From Lachnospiraceae bacterium MD308 (GTDB lineage: Bacteria > Bacillota > Clostridia > Lachnospirales > Lachnospiraceae), in assembly GCA_010206225.2 (NCBI GenBank), contig VIQU02000003.1:62001-126000 (forward strand): DNA of 64,000 nt. The letters are read 5' to 3'. Positions 35,827-45,159 of this stretch are shown piece after piece (positions within the stretch are counted from its first letter, which is position 1; the number at the start of each line of letters is the position of its first letter). The translations under genes and the position numbers were made by a program. The notes beneath the pieces were generated by a model. That model saw only the letters and a program-made list of their open reading frames with translations, was not told the origin of the DNA and searched no databases.

Positions 35827-36777
35827 CTAGATTCCCTGTCCGTCATTCATCTTCGCCACGATCTTATTCACAACAATCAGAAGAATAACATTGATTACGG
35901 TGTTAAACAGTCCTACTGCAGTTGAAAAGCTGTAATCGCCGTCGATCAGACCTTTTCTGTATACATATGTAGCGATGATCTCTGATGCCGGAAGGTTAAG
36001 GTCTGTCTGCAGCGCGTAGGCTTTTTCAAATCCGATGCTCATGATATTTCCTGCCTGAAGAATGAACTGGATCACGACCATATCTTTGATCGCTGGCCAT
36101 TCTACGGTTTTAATCTGCTGTAAGATATTGGCGCCGTCCATGATCGCAGCCTCTCTTAGCTCCTGACTTGCGTTAGACAAAGATGCCGTGTACATGATGG
36201 ACGCCCAGCCGGCTCCCTGCCAGATACCGCTGATAATATAGATTGAACGGAACGCTTCCGGCATGGTCATAAAATTAATGTCTGATCCCATCAGTAAGTT
36301 TACCGGTCCTGTCACAGAAAGAAAGATCCGCACGATACCGCAGAGTACGATGACTGACACAAAGTTTGGAAGGTAAAGTATAAGCTGGATTTTTTTCTTG
36401 ATTCCCGCGCTCTGAATGCGGTTCAAAAGAAGCGCCAGTATAATCGGAACCGGAAATCCCCATAACAGGCTGTATACACTCAGTTTTAGGGTATTTATCA
36501 GATATCTCATGAAATCCGGTGAATGCAGAAACCTCGTAAAGTGCTTGAAGCCTACCCATTCGCTTCCCGAAACTCCCTTAAACGGATTGTAATCCTGAAA
36601 TGCGATCAGGATACCGCTCATCGGTGCATACTTGAAAATCAGTGTAAGTAACAGCGCTGGCATCAGGAAGAGCAGATAAAGCTGCCAGTGCTGTCTGATA
36701 TACACCAGTGTATTGTGAAATCCAGTTTCCTTGCTTCCCTGTTTTCCATTTGCAACAGCTTTTGAAGTTGTATTCAT
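35827..36777 (-). CDS. Sugar ABC transporter permease (LplB/YtcO-like)
   Basis: A 316-aa permease, first gene of the operon. It has six predicted helices beginning near residue 30 and an EAA loop (SQELREAAIMDGANILQQIKTVEWP). The start is ATG 36777, five bases after GGAGG; the frame runs back to 36840 without a ribosome site. Expression is from the promoter at 36914-36942 with a palindrome in the leader. Confidence 0.92.
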   Translation of the reverse strand: MNTTSKAVANGKQGSKETGFHNTLVYIRQHWQLYLLFLMPALLLTLIFKYAPMSGILIAFQDYNPFKGVSGSEWVGFKHFTRFLHSPDFMRYLINTLKLSVYSLLWGFPVPIILALLLNRIQSAGIKKKIQLILYLPNFVSVIVLCGIVRIFLSVTGPVNLLMGSDINFMTMPEAFRSIYIISGIWQGAGWASIMYTASLSNASQELREAAIMDGANILQQIKTVEWPAIKDMVVIQFILQAGNIMSIGFEKAYALQTDLNLPASEIIATYVYRKGLIDGDYSFSTAVGLFNTVINVILLIVVNKIVAKMNDGQGI

Positions 36778-36870
36778 AACTTCCTCCTTTCTCTCAAATC
36801 CCTCCGGCTTTTGCACATTTTTGCTCTCATTTCTTATCACAATCTCCTTTCCTCTCTTAATTTGTGCATT

Positions 36871-36890
36871 TGTAAAATGTTTATTTTACA
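36871..36890. promoter_or_regulatory. Candidate LacI-type operator in the transporter leader
   Basis: TGTAAAAT-GTTT-ATTTTACA is a perfect 8-4-8 palindrome starting 24 bases downstream of the transporter -10. It is ideally placed for repression by the divergently encoded LacI protein. A related half-site TGTAAA overlaps the -35 region. Confidence 0.6.
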
Positions 36891-36913
36891 TTATCTTGAG
36901 ATTTGTTATATTA

Positions 36914-36942
36914 TTTATATCATTTACTTTACATTTAGTCAA
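36914..36942 (-). promoter_or_regulatory. Promoter of the sugar ABC-GH32 operon
   Basis: Minus-strand TTGACT (36937-36942) and TATAAA (36914-36919) with a 17-base spacer. The 297-bp space to the LacI gene is very A/T-rich and otherwise holds only regulatory sites. Confidence 0.75.
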
Positions 36943-36966
36943 TAATATTTTTGCTATTTGCATATT

Positions 36967-37065
36967 TATATTTTTACATTTTATGTCAACTGTACACTCT
37001 GAACAAATCGGAATACAATTTTATCCTAATAAAAAATTTCTTTTAAATTTTATATTTTTACATTT
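36967..37065 (+). repeat. Direct repeat of TATATTTTTACATTT, 84 bp apart
   Basis: The 15-base word occurs at 36967-36981 and 37051-37065, one copy directly abutting the LacI -35. The spacing is exactly eight helical turns and the word contains the TTTACA half-site of the nearby palindrome. Confidence 0.6.
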
Positions 37066-37092
37066 GACACATTTTTGTTTGTGCATTATAAT
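37064..37092 (+). promoter_or_regulatory. Promoter of the LacI-family gene
   Basis: TTGACA (37064-37069) and TATAAT (37087-37092) with a 17-base spacer, both consensus. GTTTGTG and CACAAAC flank the -10 as a 7-bp inverted repeat, possibly for autoregulation. Confidence 0.85.
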
Positions 37093-37137
37093 GTGGATAT
37101 CACATAATTACACAAACGAGAGCAAAAGGAGGGGCAC

Positions 37138-38208
37138 ATGGGCACCAGAGTTACGATTCAGGATATTGCCAACGAGCTTGGCATTTCCCGCAACACAGTC
37201 TCAAAGGCGATCAACAACACCGGCATACTGGCTGATGCCACCAGAGATAAAGTATTAAAAAAAGCAATGGAGATGGGGTACAAGCAGTTTTCCTATGTGA
37301 CTGCCGCTAATACGGGGAGTTCAGTACTCTCCGTCCCCCTTTCAAAAGGAAGTAATGAGATTGCGCTGTTTATGTCCAATTTCGTGGCAGGCTCCCACTT
37401 CGCGCTCATCATGCTGGATAAGTTCCAGAAAGAACTTGCCGGACTGGGATACAGCCTTACCATGCACCGAATACTTGAGGAAGAGCAGGAAAGCATGAAG
37501 CTTCCCGCCTCTTTTTCCCGGGAACGGACTGCCGGGATCATCTGTATCGAGATGTTCCATTATGAATATGACCAGATGCTTTGCGGCTTAGGGCTTCCGG
37601 TCTTATTCGTAGACGCGCCGGTAACCTATGCAAAAGCGCCGTTGGAAGCAGATATTTTATGCATGGATAATCATTCCGGCATCTATTCCCTGATCAGCGA
37701 GATGGCCAGAAGAGGGAAGACACGCATCGGGTTTATCGGGGAATACATGCACTGCCAGTCTTTCTTTGAGCGATATATGGCTTATCGGAACGCCCTGTAT
37801 CTGGCGGGGCTCCCCTGTCCGGATGAAGCCTGCATCATACGGAACAAGGAGGGCGCGCGCTACCCGTCCTCAAAGGATTATCTGGAATATCTGAACGAAC
37901 GCTTCCAAAAGCTTCCCCGACTGCCGGAAGTATTCCTGTGCGCGAACGATTTTATCGCTCTGGATGCTCTGCAGATATTAAAAAAACTGGGCTATGGTGT
38001 CCCAGACGATGTATGGCTGTGCGGATTTGATGATTCCCCCGAATCAAAGATCGTCACGCCGCCCCTTACCACCATCCATATACACAGCCAGATCATGGGA
38101 TTTTCTGCGGTAAATCTGCTGATGTCCCGTATCAGCGAGCCATATTTGAATTACCGCACAGTGCATACGGAGACAGACCTGATCTACCGGGATTCCACCT
38201 GCGACTGA
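37138..38208 (+). CDS. LacI-family transcriptional regulator
   Basis: A 356-aa LacI/GalR repressor. The N-terminal helix-turn-helix is VTIQDIANELGISRNTVSKAIN (residues 5-26), with hinge to residue 60, then a periplasmic-binding-protein-like sensor domain (GRKTRIGFIGEY; PEVFLCANDFIALDALQILKKLG; VWLCGFDDSPESK). AAAGGAGG precedes the ATG. It diverges from the ABC-GH32 operon and is the likely repressor responding to sucrose or fructo-oligosaccharides. Confidence 0.93.
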   Translation: MGTRVTIQDIANELGISRNTVSKAINNTGILADATRDKVLKKAMEMGYKQFSYVTAANTGSSVLSVPLSKGSNEIALFMSNFVAGSHFALIMLDKFQKELAGLGYSLTMHRILEEEQESMKLPASFSRERTAGIICIEMFHYEYDQMLCGLGLPVLFVDAPVTYAKAPLEADILCMDNHSGIYSLISEMARRGKTRIGFIGEYMHCQSFFERYMAYRNALYLAGLPCPDEACIIRNKEGARYPSSKDYLEYLNERFQKLPRLPEVFLCANDFIALDALQILKKLGYGVPDDVWLCGFDDSPESKIVTPPLTTIHIHSQIMGFSAVNLLMSRISEPYLNYRTVHTETDLIYRDSTCD

Positions 38209-38258
38209 TTACCGAGATTCCCGGATACTTAACCATCATCAATTTTAGGAGGTATATC

Positions 38259-38906
38259 ATGAGTAATTTGTTTAACCTTGACGGTTCCATCCTGCAGTTC
38301 ATCAACAAAATCGTATACAGCGTCTATCTGAACATCTTATGGTTCGTCTGCTGTATCCCCATTGTGACGATCGGCGCGTCCACCACCGCCCTTTTCTATG
38401 TCACATTAAAGATGGCAAAAAATGAAGAAGGCAACATCACAAAATCATTTTTCCACTCTTTTAAAGACAATCTAAAGCAAGGGACGAAGATCTGGCTGAT
38501 CCTTTTGTCTCTGGGGATCATCCTTGGCATTGATGGTTATGTACTGTACCATATACGGTTTGAAAATATATTCTGGACACTCTGTATGGCAGTTTTCTTT
38601 GTCGCGGCAGCCGCCTACGCCATCGTCCTGATGTATATTTTCCCTCTTCTCGCCCGTTTTGACAATACGGTTGGCGCTATGTTCAAAAATGCGCTGTTTA
38701 TTGGCATCCGTTTTCTGTTCTGCACGGTATTGATGGCAGTCATTTATTTCGTCATGCTGCTTGTTATCATCCGTATCTTTACACCGGCTGTCATCTTCGG
38801 GGAAGGACTCTGCGCCCTGCTCTGCTCCTATATGCTGTCCAATATCCTACTGCTTTGTCAGGAGAGGACCGAGAAACATCAAGACACAGCCGCCGAAATA
38901 CAGTAA
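38259..38906 (+). CDS. DUF624 (YesL-like) membrane protein
   Basis: A 215-aa membrane protein with about five helices and the DUF624 N-terminus (LFNLDGSILQFINKIVYSVYLNILWFVC, GASTTALFYVTLK). DUF624 genes accompany CUT1 sugar ABC operons with large binding proteins, but their role is unknown. AGGAGG lies in the leader. It is likely cotranscribed with LacI. Confidence 0.85.
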   Translation: MSNLFNLDGSILQFINKIVYSVYLNILWFVCCIPIVTIGASTTALFYVTLKMAKNEEGNITKSFFHSFKDNLKQGTKIWLILLSLGIILGIDGYVLYHIRFENIFWTLCMAVFFVAAAAYAIVLMYIFPLLARFDNTVGAMFKNALFIGIRFLFCTVLMAVIYFVMLLVIIRIFTPAVIFGEGLCALLCSYMLSNILLLCQERTEKHQDTAAEIQ

Positions 38907-38978
38907 TTCTGGAACAAAAAAAGAGAGTCATAAAATGACTCCAAAACAGGATTCAACGTCTGAAAAGGATAAGAAAAT

Positions 38979-39644
38979 ATGAGAAATCAGACACATACCT
39001 CCGTCAAAAACAAACACTGGAAACACCTTAACGGAAAACAAAGGCTTCGATATATCTGGGATTATTATAAGCTTTTGATCACAATCTTCCTGATCATCCT
39101 GTACATACTCAGCTATACGCTGTACGGCCGCCTTACTAAAAAGGAAGTCTTGCTGTATATCGGCCTTGTAAATATGTCCGTGGGCGAACAGCTCACTGAC
39201 GGGTTAAGCCACGGTTTCATAGATTTCACAGATACCGACGCCGCCAGATCAGAGCTCAGGCTCTATACCGGGCTGTATCTTACCGACGATCCAGACGATC
39301 CCAATTACGAATACGCCTATGCTTCCCGCATAAAAATAATGGCCTCTATTGACGGCGAAAAACTGGACGCTATAATTACTGATAAAAAAACTTTTGACGC
39401 TTTTTCACAAGACGGGGATTTCTGCGATATGGAAGAACTGCTGAAAAACCTAAGCCCCCAAACCAGAGAAGCGTTAAAGCCGTATCTTGTAACGGGCAGC
39501 CGCCCCACAGGACTGTGCGTTTCGCAAAAAGGGCTGTTTAATAAAGCCGGTTTTTCTGACGATGTTTATTTGGGAGTGTTTAAAAATTCTCCGCGAAAGG
39601 ACCGGATCGCGGAATATATAGAGTACCTGTATTCCGAGCAGTAG
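38979..39644 (+). CDS. Membrane-anchored protein linked to the sugar ABC locus
   Basis: A 221-aa protein with one membrane helix (residues 30-49) after a basic N-terminus. An outside domain of about 170 residues follows, with a periplasmic-binding-like pattern (LLYIGLVNMSVGEQLTDGL, LDAIITDKKTFDAFSQDGDF, LGVFKNSPRKDRIAEYIEYLY). It follows DUF624 directly and could be an accessory of the transporter. Not recognised as a named family. The 72-base gap before it carries a 15-codon ORF (38937) that I consider unlikely to be a gene. Confidence 0.7.
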   Translation: MRNQTHTSVKNKHWKHLNGKQRLRYIWDYYKLLITIFLIILYILSYTLYGRLTKKEVLLYIGLVNMSVGEQLTDGLSHGFIDFTDTDAARSELRLYTGLYLTDDPDDPNYEYAYASRIKIMASIDGEKLDAIITDKKTFDAFSQDGDFCDMEELLKNLSPQTREALKPYLVTGSRPTGLCVSQKGLFNKAGFSDDVYLGVFKNSPRKDRIAEYIEYLYSEQ

Positions 39645-39669
39645 ACAGAATAAAGCGCGGCATTATCTG

Positions 39670-40605
39670 TTATGCAAGCGTTTCATACAGCATCACCATC
39701 AGCGGCATCGTCACGATACAGAATATGATCGACATCACATTGATCACGCTTGCGTATTTGGAATCCTGATTATGTATCTGTGCCAGCTGCGTCACCATCG
39801 CTGCTGCCGGAGCCGACGCTGCCAGAAAGACTACCAGAAGAATATCCTTCGCTTCCCTGTGAAGCCCCATTCTTGCTATCATGGCAAAGATAACCGCGAT
39901 CACTGCCGGATAGACAAGCAGCCGGATGAAACACACAAAATAGGGTCTCTTACGGCTGAACACCCACTTAAGATCCATATTTCCGATCACCATCCCGATA
40001 ACAAACATCCCGGCAGTACCGATCATATTCCCAAATCCTTCCAGACAGGTCCCGATGACCTCTGGTATATGGATTCTTGCCGCAAAGAAGAAAAATCCTG
40101 CTATCATGGCAATAATATTAGGATTCACCAAAATCTTTTTATAATCCCAGTCTTCCGTCTGCTGCCCGATCAACCTGCTTCCATGAGTCCAGATCAGCAC
40201 TGTCTGAACAATATTGTAGGCATTCGTATAAAACACCCATTCCAGCCCCATCACCGCCGCCACCAGAGGAATGATCAGATTTCCCGCATTAGTATAGATG
40301 AGCGACGCCCTCTCGATACTGTTCAAATTCAAAGGCCTTCTAAGAAGCGTAGTCCACACGATCAGCAATATGTGTACAAGTACAGCAGCTCCTGCCGCAA
40401 GCAGAAGCCCCTGTACTTTATCCTTTGTAAGTTCAATCTGAAAAGAATAGATAACCATACAGGGTGAGCAGATGTATACGACCATGTTGGATATCACCTT
40501 GCTGTCTTCACTTTTAAACAATCCTGCCTTAACACTTGCATACCCTGCCGCCACGAATAGAAACAGCGATACGATCTGCTCAGCGAGTAATAAACTTAGT
40601 TCCAT
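39670..40605 (-). CDS. AEC-family (auxin efflux carrier type) transporter
   Basis: A 311-aa transporter with ten helices of the bile acid/auxin permease fold. Typical segments are AGYASVKAGLFKSEDSKVISNMVVYICSPCMV and VVFLAASAPAAAMVTQLAQ. Family members move organic acids such as malate or citrate. Its start overlaps the previous gene by 10 bases, so it is the last gene of the trkA-trkH operon. Confidence 0.9.
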   Translation of the reverse strand: MELSLLLAEQIVSLFLFVAAGYASVKAGLFKSEDSKVISNMVVYICSPCMVIYSFQIELTKDKVQGLLLAAGAAVLVHILLIVWTTLLRRPLNLNSIERASLIYTNAGNLIIPLVAAVMGLEWVFYTNAYNIVQTVLIWTHGSRLIGQQTEDWDYKKILVNPNIIAMIAGFFFFAARIHIPEVIGTCLEGFGNMIGTAGMFVIGMVIGNMDLKWVFSRKRPYFVCFIRLLVYPAVIAVIFAMIARMGLHREAKDILLVVFLAASAPAAAMVTQLAQIHNQDSKYASVINVMSIIFCIVTMPLMVMLYETLA

Positions 40606-42272
40606 GTTTCATCCTTTTCATCCTGACTGCCATCCTCTGCCGGCACTGCCGGAAGCACATCTTTCTTTCCGGCAATGGAAAGAGACATAACGGTATTGGC
40701 TTTCTCATCTTCCTTGTACTCCATCGTAACTTCCTGTCCGGCTTCGCACCTTACTACATCGATAAAATCAACAACTGATGTATCAAAGATATCGTCAGAC
40801 CCTTCTACCATGATATAGTAATGAGACGTCCCGTCAATAACCGCCTGCGCAATCTTGGTAATCTTTCCTGTAACTGACTTAATCTCTCTTGTATCCTTCT
40901 CAACTTCCTTTACACCGTTGCTGAGAAGCAGCTCAAGGTAATTCTCCTCACACTGGCTCACACTATCGCCGATAGCAACGATCTGATACTTTTGCACGTT
41001 CACCATGGCATACTTTTTCACAAGCCCTGCATCATCCTTGAGCGCGACAAAATATGTCGGCTCATCGGAAATATTGAGAAGCAGCGGGAAGGTTGCCACA
41101 TATTTGAGGTTCTGCACCTGACCCTCCGCCGAGGACATGGCAGAGGCTTCCGTCGCGCCTTCCACTTTATAATATTTCGTCTCCATGGTCCGCTGATTAG
41201 ACAGCATGAATCCTACGTTGGACTGATCACCATTGACAGATGTCACACCGGTATACATCCATACGTCATCATCCAGCGCAAGATAATTGTAGCCGTCCGT
41301 TGTCTCAAGACAATCCTTCTGGCTTAGGACACTGTTGATAAATCCGTGCTTCAGCGTCCCGTAATAATCAAACAGCTCTACAAGCAGATCGGCCGCATAC
41401 GCCCGGTCGATCCATGACGGCGCATTCTCAATCTTATAGGTCTTCGTCTCGCCGGTGATGGCATTGCAGAGAACCACCTTTCCTACCGTCTCTCCCCCGA
41501 ATAATCCGATGTTAAATTTTTTCACAGGCGCAACCCAGTAGGGAACTCCGTTATCATCGATCTCAAAACTTAAGCCCCCGTAGATGTAGGTCGGATGCTT
41601 AAACCTTAGATGCCGGTATATATTTCGGTTAAAATATTCGCTCGTCGTATACTTCATGCCCTCTTCAAGCTTCACAAGCTCCGTCGTCTGGGTGGCCATA
41701 TTGATTCTGATATAGGCCGGAATCCCCTTCGACTGATTGGTAAACCATTTGATCAGGCTTGCGTAACGAAGAGGCGATACCCTGACCGGATTATCTTTGT
41801 AATTGATCTGGGTATAGATATCGTCCACTTCAAACTGAGACACCATATCCACCATGCTTCCCATCTTGCGGTCACCTAAGATCATCGCCGTATCCCTGTC
41901 AAGGAGCGGAATCTTGTCAAAAGAAAGCTCCTCCACATCCTCTGTGAATTCACCTTCCTCTACCTCCATAAGCTGCTGGTATTTTTTTGCATTGATGATC
42001 GGAGATGAAAGCAGCGTACCCGCCAGATAAATAATACCAAGCACCAATATGACCGTCACGATCACTCGAATCCCTTTATTTTCCTTTGCCTCACGAAGCG
42101 ACTGCATCCTCTTCCGGCCCATATACATTACGGCCGCAACGATCAGGATGATAAAAATAAAAAACCATGTTTCTGACGAGTGGATATTGATTGCCGGCAG
42201 CGAAATGTAGTAATAGATTCCAACTATGATCACAGCCATAAGAACCGCCAATATCTTAATTTTTGATTTCAT
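40596..42272 (-). CDS. Large membrane protein of unknown function in the trkAH operon
   Basis: A 558-aa protein with three N-terminal membrane helices (residues 7-25, 36-50, 70-90) and a soluble part of about 460 residues that should face outside. The soluble part has a repeated beta-rich texture with DNGVPYWVAPVKKFNIGLFG, NAITGETKTYKIENAP and WIDRAYAADL, which recalls PepSY-type sensor domains; that is inference. GGAGG is six bases before the ATG. It lies between trkH and an AEC transporter, so a link to K+ or membrane-energy sensing is plausible but unproven. Confidence 0.75.
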   Translation of the reverse strand: MKSKIKILAVLMAVIIVGIYYYISLPAINIHSSETWFFIFIILIVAAVMYMGRKRMQSLREAKENKGIRVIVTVILVLGIIYLAGTLLSSPIINAKKYQQLMEVEEGEFTEDVEELSFDKIPLLDRDTAMILGDRKMGSMVDMVSQFEVDDIYTQINYKDNPVRVSPLRYASLIKWFTNQSKGIPAYIRINMATQTTELVKLEEGMKYTTSEYFNRNIYRHLRFKHPTYIYGGLSFEIDDNGVPYWVAPVKKFNIGLFGGETVGKVVLCNAITGETKTYKIENAPSWIDRAYAADLLVELFDYYGTLKHGFINSVLSQKDCLETTDGYNYLALDDDVWMYTGVTSVNGDQSNVGFMLSNQRTMETKYYKVEGATEASAMSSAEGQVQNLKYVATFPLLLNISDEPTYFVALKDDAGLVKKYAMVNVQKYQIVAIGDSVSQCEENYLELLLSNGVKEVEKDTREIKSVTGKITKIAQAVIDGTSHYYIMVEGSDDIFDTSVVDFIDVVRCEAGQEVTMEYKEDEKANTVMSLSIAGKKDVLPAVPAEDGSQDEKDETWN

Positions 42273-42285
42273 AAACTACCTCCGT

Positions 42286-43731
42286 TTAAAATCTCTTTCT
42301 CCAAACCGGAACCGCTATTAGCATCAAGACCGGGAATATCTCAAGTCTTCCCGCCAGCATGTCAAAACAGAATACAAGCTTGGAAAAAATCGAAAATTCT
42401 GAAAAATTCCCTGTCGGTCCGACTTTTGCGATTCCCGGCCCGATATTGTTAAGTGTTGTCAGTACCGAACTGAAAGTGGTTGCAAAATCCATATTATCAA
42501 CGGACACAAGCAGAACAGAGCCAATGAGGATTCCAGCATATGCCATCAGATACACACTTACCTTTTTCACAACCTCTGCGTTCATCTTTTTCCCGTTGAC
42601 GCGGATGATACTGACAGACTTCGGATGCTTCATCTGCTTAATCTCCCGCTTGATACTTTTCAGCACGATCAGAACCCTTGATACCTTGATACCGCCTCCG
42701 GTGGATGAGGCACATGCCCCCACGACCATCAGGATCAGCAGGATACACTGGGAGAACATAGGCCACTGAACAAAATCTGCCGTTGCATAACCCGTTGTTG
42801 TGATAACGGAAGCCACCTGAAAAACAGCATACCGAAAAGCCTTAAGAGGATTTCCGAACTGCGCGCTGATATTCCATGTAATCGCCGCTGTCGAAGCAGT
42901 AATAATAAAAATATATGCCCGCACTTCTTCATTTTTCCATACCGTCTTGAATTCTCTGAGAAGCAGCATGTAAAACAGCGAAAAATTTATGCCGAACAAA
43001 ATCATAAATATCGTTATCACACCCTCAATATACGCACTGTCAAAATGCCCCAAGCTGGCTCCGTAATTGGAAAACCCTCCCGTTCCCGCTGTTCCAAAAG
43101 CATGGAGCAGGCTATCAAACAGATTCATTCCTCCGCAAAGAAGCAGTATCGTCTGTACAAGGGTCATCCCAAGATATATGCCGTATAAAATACGTGCCGT
43201 AGACACCATCTTCGGCACAAGCTTCTCCTTCTCCGGTCCCGGAACCTCCGCGGTCATAAGGTACATAGAGCTGTTTTTATCAAGGCTTGTGAGTACCAGT
43301 ACAAATACCAGCACTCCCATCCCGCCTACCCAATGGGTAAAGCTCCTCCAAAAAAGCATACACTGAGACAAAGCTTCCACATCCGGAAGTATGGAAGAAC
43401 CTGTCGTCGTAAAACCGGATATGGTTTCAAAAAGTGCATCTACATAATTCGGAATCTCGCCGGATATGGTAAAGGGGAGTGCCCCAAACAAAGACCACAA
43501 TATCCATGCCGATGCCACGATGATCAGGCCTTCCTTTCCATATATCTTCGTCTTTTCCGGCTTCCTTAGCCCCGCTATGAGAAAAAACAGAAGAAGTATG
43601 GCAGAAGGGATTAAAAAAGCGATTCCCTCCCGCTCATCATATAGCGCCCCTACAAATGCCGGAACTAAAAGCAAAAGCGCCTCCACCCCCAGCATCTTTC
43701 CTAATATATAACATATCATCCTCGTATTCAT
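42286..43731 (-). CDS. trkH: Trk system potassium uptake protein TrkH
   Basis: A 481-aa membrane subunit of the Trk potassium uptake system. Four M1-P-M2 repeats are visible with filter-like segments (FETISGFTTTGSSIL, HAFGTAGTGGFSNYG, VASVITTTGYATADF, TLNNIGPGIAKVG). It follows trkA by 16 bases and is preceded by a ribosome site. It is the canonical Trk type, in contrast to KtrB at 26696. Confidence 0.94.
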   Translation of the reverse strand: MNTRMICYILGKMLGVEALLLLVPAFVGALYDEREGIAFLIPSAILLLFFLIAGLRKPEKTKIYGKEGLIIVASAWILWSLFGALPFTISGEIPNYVDALFETISGFTTTGSSILPDVEALSQCMLFWRSFTHWVGGMGVLVFVLVLTSLDKNSSMYLMTAEVPGPEKEKLVPKMVSTARILYGIYLGMTLVQTILLLCGGMNLFDSLLHAFGTAGTGGFSNYGASLGHFDSAYIEGVITIFMILFGINFSLFYMLLLREFKTVWKNEEVRAYIFIITASTAAITWNISAQFGNPLKAFRYAVFQVASVITTTGYATADFVQWPMFSQCILLILMVVGACASSTGGGIKVSRVLIVLKSIKREIKQMKHPKSVSIIRVNGKKMNAEVVKKVSVYLMAYAGILIGSVLLVSVDNMDFATTFSSVLTTLNNIGPGIAKVGPTGNFSEFSIFSKLVFCFDMLAGRLEIFPVLMLIAVPVWRKRF

Positions 43732-43747
43732 AATCTTTTAAGACTCC

Positions 43748-45106
43748 CTAACCAAGTATATCTCTGAAACTACTGACAATATGGTCTTTTGTCACTACGA
43801 TCACACTGTCTCCGGCCTCCAGATGGTCATCTCCATTCGGTATGATAACATCTCTCTTCCGCCCGATACAGGCTATCAGGTTATTCTTTTTAATGGGAAG
43901 GTCTTTGAGAGACATCTGCGTATATTCACATTCCTTCTTTATGATAAACTCCAGCGCTTCCACCTTCCCCTGCACCAGATGATACATCGTCTCAACATTG
44001 GCGCTGCTGTAAGAATTGTTACGGGCCCTGACATATCCCATGATTTCATCTGCCGTCGCGCTCTTGGCCGATACAATACTATCAATGCCGAGCCCTTCTA
44101 TCATCTGCGCCCGCATGTCTTCATTCACCTTTGCGATAATCTTCGGTACGCCGATTGTTTTCGCAAAAAAGGCCATAATGATATTCTCTTCGTCCATCCC
44201 CGTAAGTGCTACAAATGCATCCGCATCTCCAATGCCCTCTTCCAGCAAAAGATCATGGTCTGCCGCATTGCCGTGCAGGATGGTAGCCTTAGGCAGAAGT
44301 TCGCATAACTCTTCGCATCTCTTCTCATTACGCTCAATGATCTTTACCTGCATACCCACTTTTAAGAGCTGGGCAGCAAGATAAAAGCAGACGTGGCCGC
44401 CTCCGCAGATGATCACCTTCTTCACCTTCGCATTCTTGCGTCCAAGGGATTTAAAAAATGTCTTCAAATCCTGATGACCTGCCGCGATATGAATACGGTC
44501 CCCTTCTCTCAATACAAAATTTCCGTCCGGTATATACACTTCTTTTCCTCTCTTTACCGCACATACCAGAATCTTGATCTGAAATTTCCTGTAAACCTCC
44601 GCAAGAGAAAGATCCGTCAGCGGCTGGTCGCTGCCAAGCGCATACTCCACAAGCTCCACGCGCCCTTTCATAAAAGTCTCTACTTTATTCGCCTCAGGGA
44701 ATAACAGAATCCTTAAGATCTCATTGGAAGCCGCAAGTTCCGGATTTACTGCCATAGAAAGCTGCAAATCCTCCTTCAGCATCCCAATCTGTCTGTAATA
44801 TATCGGATTACGCACCCTCGCTATCGTATGCTTAGCTCCGAGTCTTCTTGCTATCAAACAGCTTAGCATATTCATCTCATCCGTCGAAGCACAGGCGATA
44901 ACCAGATCTGCCCGCGGCACATCCGCCTGCTTCATGATCTCCGCATCCGCACCGTTACCCGTGATGCAGAAAATATCCATCTCATTCAACGCTTCCTTAA
45001 GCTTTCCTTCATTTTGGTCAATCAGAGTGATATCATAATTTTCTTCTGACAACTGCACTGCAAGCTTATGACCTACTTTACCGTCACCAATAATTACAAT
45101 TTTCAT
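43748..45106 (-). CDS. trkA: Trk potassium transport regulatory protein TrkA (double RCK)
   Basis: A 452-aa cytoplasmic ring subunit made of two tandem RCK-N/RCK-C units. The first Rossmann motif is IIGDGKVGHKLAVQLSEENYDITLID (residues 4-29), and the second begins at VIICGGGHVCFYLAAQLLKVG near residue 232. It binds NAD(H)/ATP and gates TrkH. First gene of the operon; AGAGGAA precedes the ATG. Confidence 0.94.
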   Translation of the reverse strand: MKIVIIGDGKVGHKLAVQLSEENYDITLIDQNEGKLKEALNEMDIFCITGNGADAEIMKQADVPRADLVIACASTDEMNMLSCLIARRLGAKHTIARVRNPIYYRQIGMLKEDLQLSMAVNPELAASNEILRILLFPEANKVETFMKGRVELVEYALGSDQPLTDLSLAEVYRKFQIKILVCAVKRGKEVYIPDGNFVLREGDRIHIAAGHQDLKTFFKSLGRKNAKVKKVIICGGGHVCFYLAAQLLKVGMQVKIIERNEKRCEELCELLPKATILHGNAADHDLLLEEGIGDADAFVALTGMDEENIIMAFFAKTIGVPKIIAKVNEDMRAQMIEGLGIDSIVSAKSATADEIMGYVRARNNSYSSANVETMYHLVQGKVEALEFIIKKECEYTQMSLKDLPIKKNNLIACIGRKRDVIIPNGDDHLEAGDSVIVVTKDHIVSSFRDILG

Positions 45107-45159
45107 CTTCGTTCCTCTTTTTTATATATTTTAAACTAAGCATAGTAGAGTATAGCACC

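Noticed and set aside
38937-38982. 15-codon ORF between DUF624 and the membrane-anchored protein gene, overlapping ATGA
   Set aside because: Too short, with no clear ribosome site or similarity; probably the leader of the next gene.
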